Positions 6,641-7,209 of a DNA stretch of 7,209 bases are shown here, piece after piece. The position numbers and the translations under genes were made by a program. This stretch comes from Planctomycetaceae bacterium (GTDB taxonomy: Bacteria > Planctomycetota > Planctomycetia > Pirellulales > Lacipirellulaceae). The notes under the pieces are model-generated. The model saw nothing but the letters and a program-made list of their open reading frames with translations. It searched no databases and was not told the DNA's origin. The number at the start of each line of letters is the position of its first letter. Within the stretch, counting starts at the first letter, position 1. The DNA is taken from assembly GCA_002713555.1 (NCBI GenBank), contig PATG01000128.1:2518-9726 (forward strand), written 5' to 3'.

Positions 6641-6925
6641 ATGAAACGATGCCTCGCCTGTTTCTTCACGATCTCCATGATGTTTGGCAATACGTTGCTG
6701 GTAGGGGCTGAATCTGATAATGAGAAATCCTTGCCACGGGTCTTTGCCAACGACTTGAAGTACACTCCCTCCTATGCCTATCTCGTCGCGGTGATGCGTC
6801 CCGCTCGGATGGTCAAGCTGGATGGGGTTCAAGATCTACCCGGTGCCGATTTGGCTGGAACCAATCCGATGAAGCCGAGCGAAATCGAACGTGTCGTTGT
6901 CAGTTTGCATCCCAAACACAGCTGA
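6641..6925 (+). CDS. Truncated secreted protein (N-terminal remnant, likely pseudogene)
   Basis: The 94 codons start with a signal peptide: MKR, then a hydrophobic stretch, with cleavage likely near VGA-ES at about residue 24. ATG 6641 is chosen over the in-frame ATG at 6476 because the signal peptide begins there and GGAG (6627-6630) lies ten bases upstream. The mature part (DLKYTPSYAYLVAVMRPARM, then PSEIERVVVSL) resembles the start of large secreted planctomycete proteins of unknown function, in which a Y-x-P segment is followed by the same alternating pattern. The frame ends at TGA 6923-6925, but the same frame continues without another stop as GLVLQLNTDVDRERIVNWL, which looks like more of the same protein. 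I therefore read this as a gene broken by a nonsense codon and then cut by an insertion element. The family assignment is weak. Confidence 0.55.
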   Translation: MKRCLACFFTISMMFGNTLLVGAESDNEKSLPRVFANDLKYTPSYAYLVAVMRPARMVKLDGVQDLPGADLAGTNPMKPSEIERVVVSLHPKHS

Positions 6926-6952
6926 GATTCTCGGCAACTTTCCACAGGTCTG

Positions 6953-7209
6953 GTGCTTCAACTTAATACCGATGTCGACCGCGAAAGAATCGTAAATTGG
7001 CTCAACCCAGTCGAAGTACAGACTCTGTTAATCGAGCCTGGTATTCGTTGCGAAAACGGTTCTATCGAAAGCTTCAATGGCAAACTCAGAGATGAGCTAC
7101 TGAACCGTGAGCTCTTTGACACCATGCTTGAGGCAAAGGTGTTGATCGAGCGATGGAGGAAACATTAAAACACTGCGCGGCCGCACAGCAGCCTAGCCTA
7201 TCGACCCCC
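6953..7209 (+). mobile_element. IS3-family transposase C-terminal remnant (OrfB, integrase core)
   Basis: From about 7007 the reading frame gives TLLIEPGIRCENGSIESFNG followed by KLRDELLNRELF and EAKVLIERWRKH. This is the end of the rve integrase core of IS3-family OrfB transposases, including the Glu of the DDE triad within NGSIESF. The frame is closed by TAA at 7166-7168, yet continues afterwards as NTARPHSSLAYRP to the window edge, matching the usual YNTxRPHSSLGYRP ending; the Tyr codon has apparently become a stop. The two catalytic Asp residues and the whole N-terminal half are missing, so it is inactive. Upstream the same frame runs into the remnant secreted protein, with the junction somewhere in about 6990-7016. 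I saw no terminal inverted repeat or target duplication. The element continues beyond the window. Confidence 0.85.

Overview
The window looks like a planctomycete chromosome, most likely Pirellulales-like. This is inferred from gene families: a DUF1559 protein with a prepilin-type N-terminus, followed at once by a small carboxypeptidase-regulatory-like lipoprotein, is a pairing typical of that phylum. All genes I accept lie on the + strand. I could run no database search, so family names rest on motifs read by eye.

Layout. (1) 19-1420: a two-gene surface or secretion unit, DUF1559 then lipoprotein, 13 bases apart. (2) 1421-2138: about 720 bases with no convincing gene. Its first part is a mosaic of GC-rich repeats and inverted repeats (1441-1712, 1742-1784). 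It is followed by a good sigma70-type promoter candidate (1810-1838) and then a stretch in which I see little. (3) 2139-6435: a three-gene molybdoenzyme operon in the order B-A-D: a four-cluster ferredoxin-like subunit, a 931-residue Tat-exported molybdopterin catalytic subunit, and a TorD/DmsD-type maturation chaperone that starts 2 bases after the catalytic gene. (4) 6436-6640: an intergenic stretch with a perfect 9-bp hairpin of a REP-like kind. (5) 6641-7209: the signal-peptide end of a secreted protein, interrupted by an in-frame TGA and then running in the same frame into the C-terminal part of an IS3-family transposase, which itself carries an in-frame TAA. This is decaying DNA at an insertion scar.

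How the genes work together. The chaperone would hold the apo catalytic subunit for cofactor loading. The A subunit (bis-MGD plus one [4Fe-4S]) would then be exported by Tat, and electrons would pass between its Mo site and the B subunit's Fe-S chain. No NrfD/PsrC/DmsC-type membrane anchor is encoded beside them, so the redox partner is unknown. The substrate cannot be told from the sequence; polysulfide/thiosulfate/tetrathionate-type and arsenic-type enzymes of the DMSO reductase family are all possible. The most unusual point is in the B subunit: the third cysteine group has His where the second Cys ligand should be, with extra cysteines nearby.
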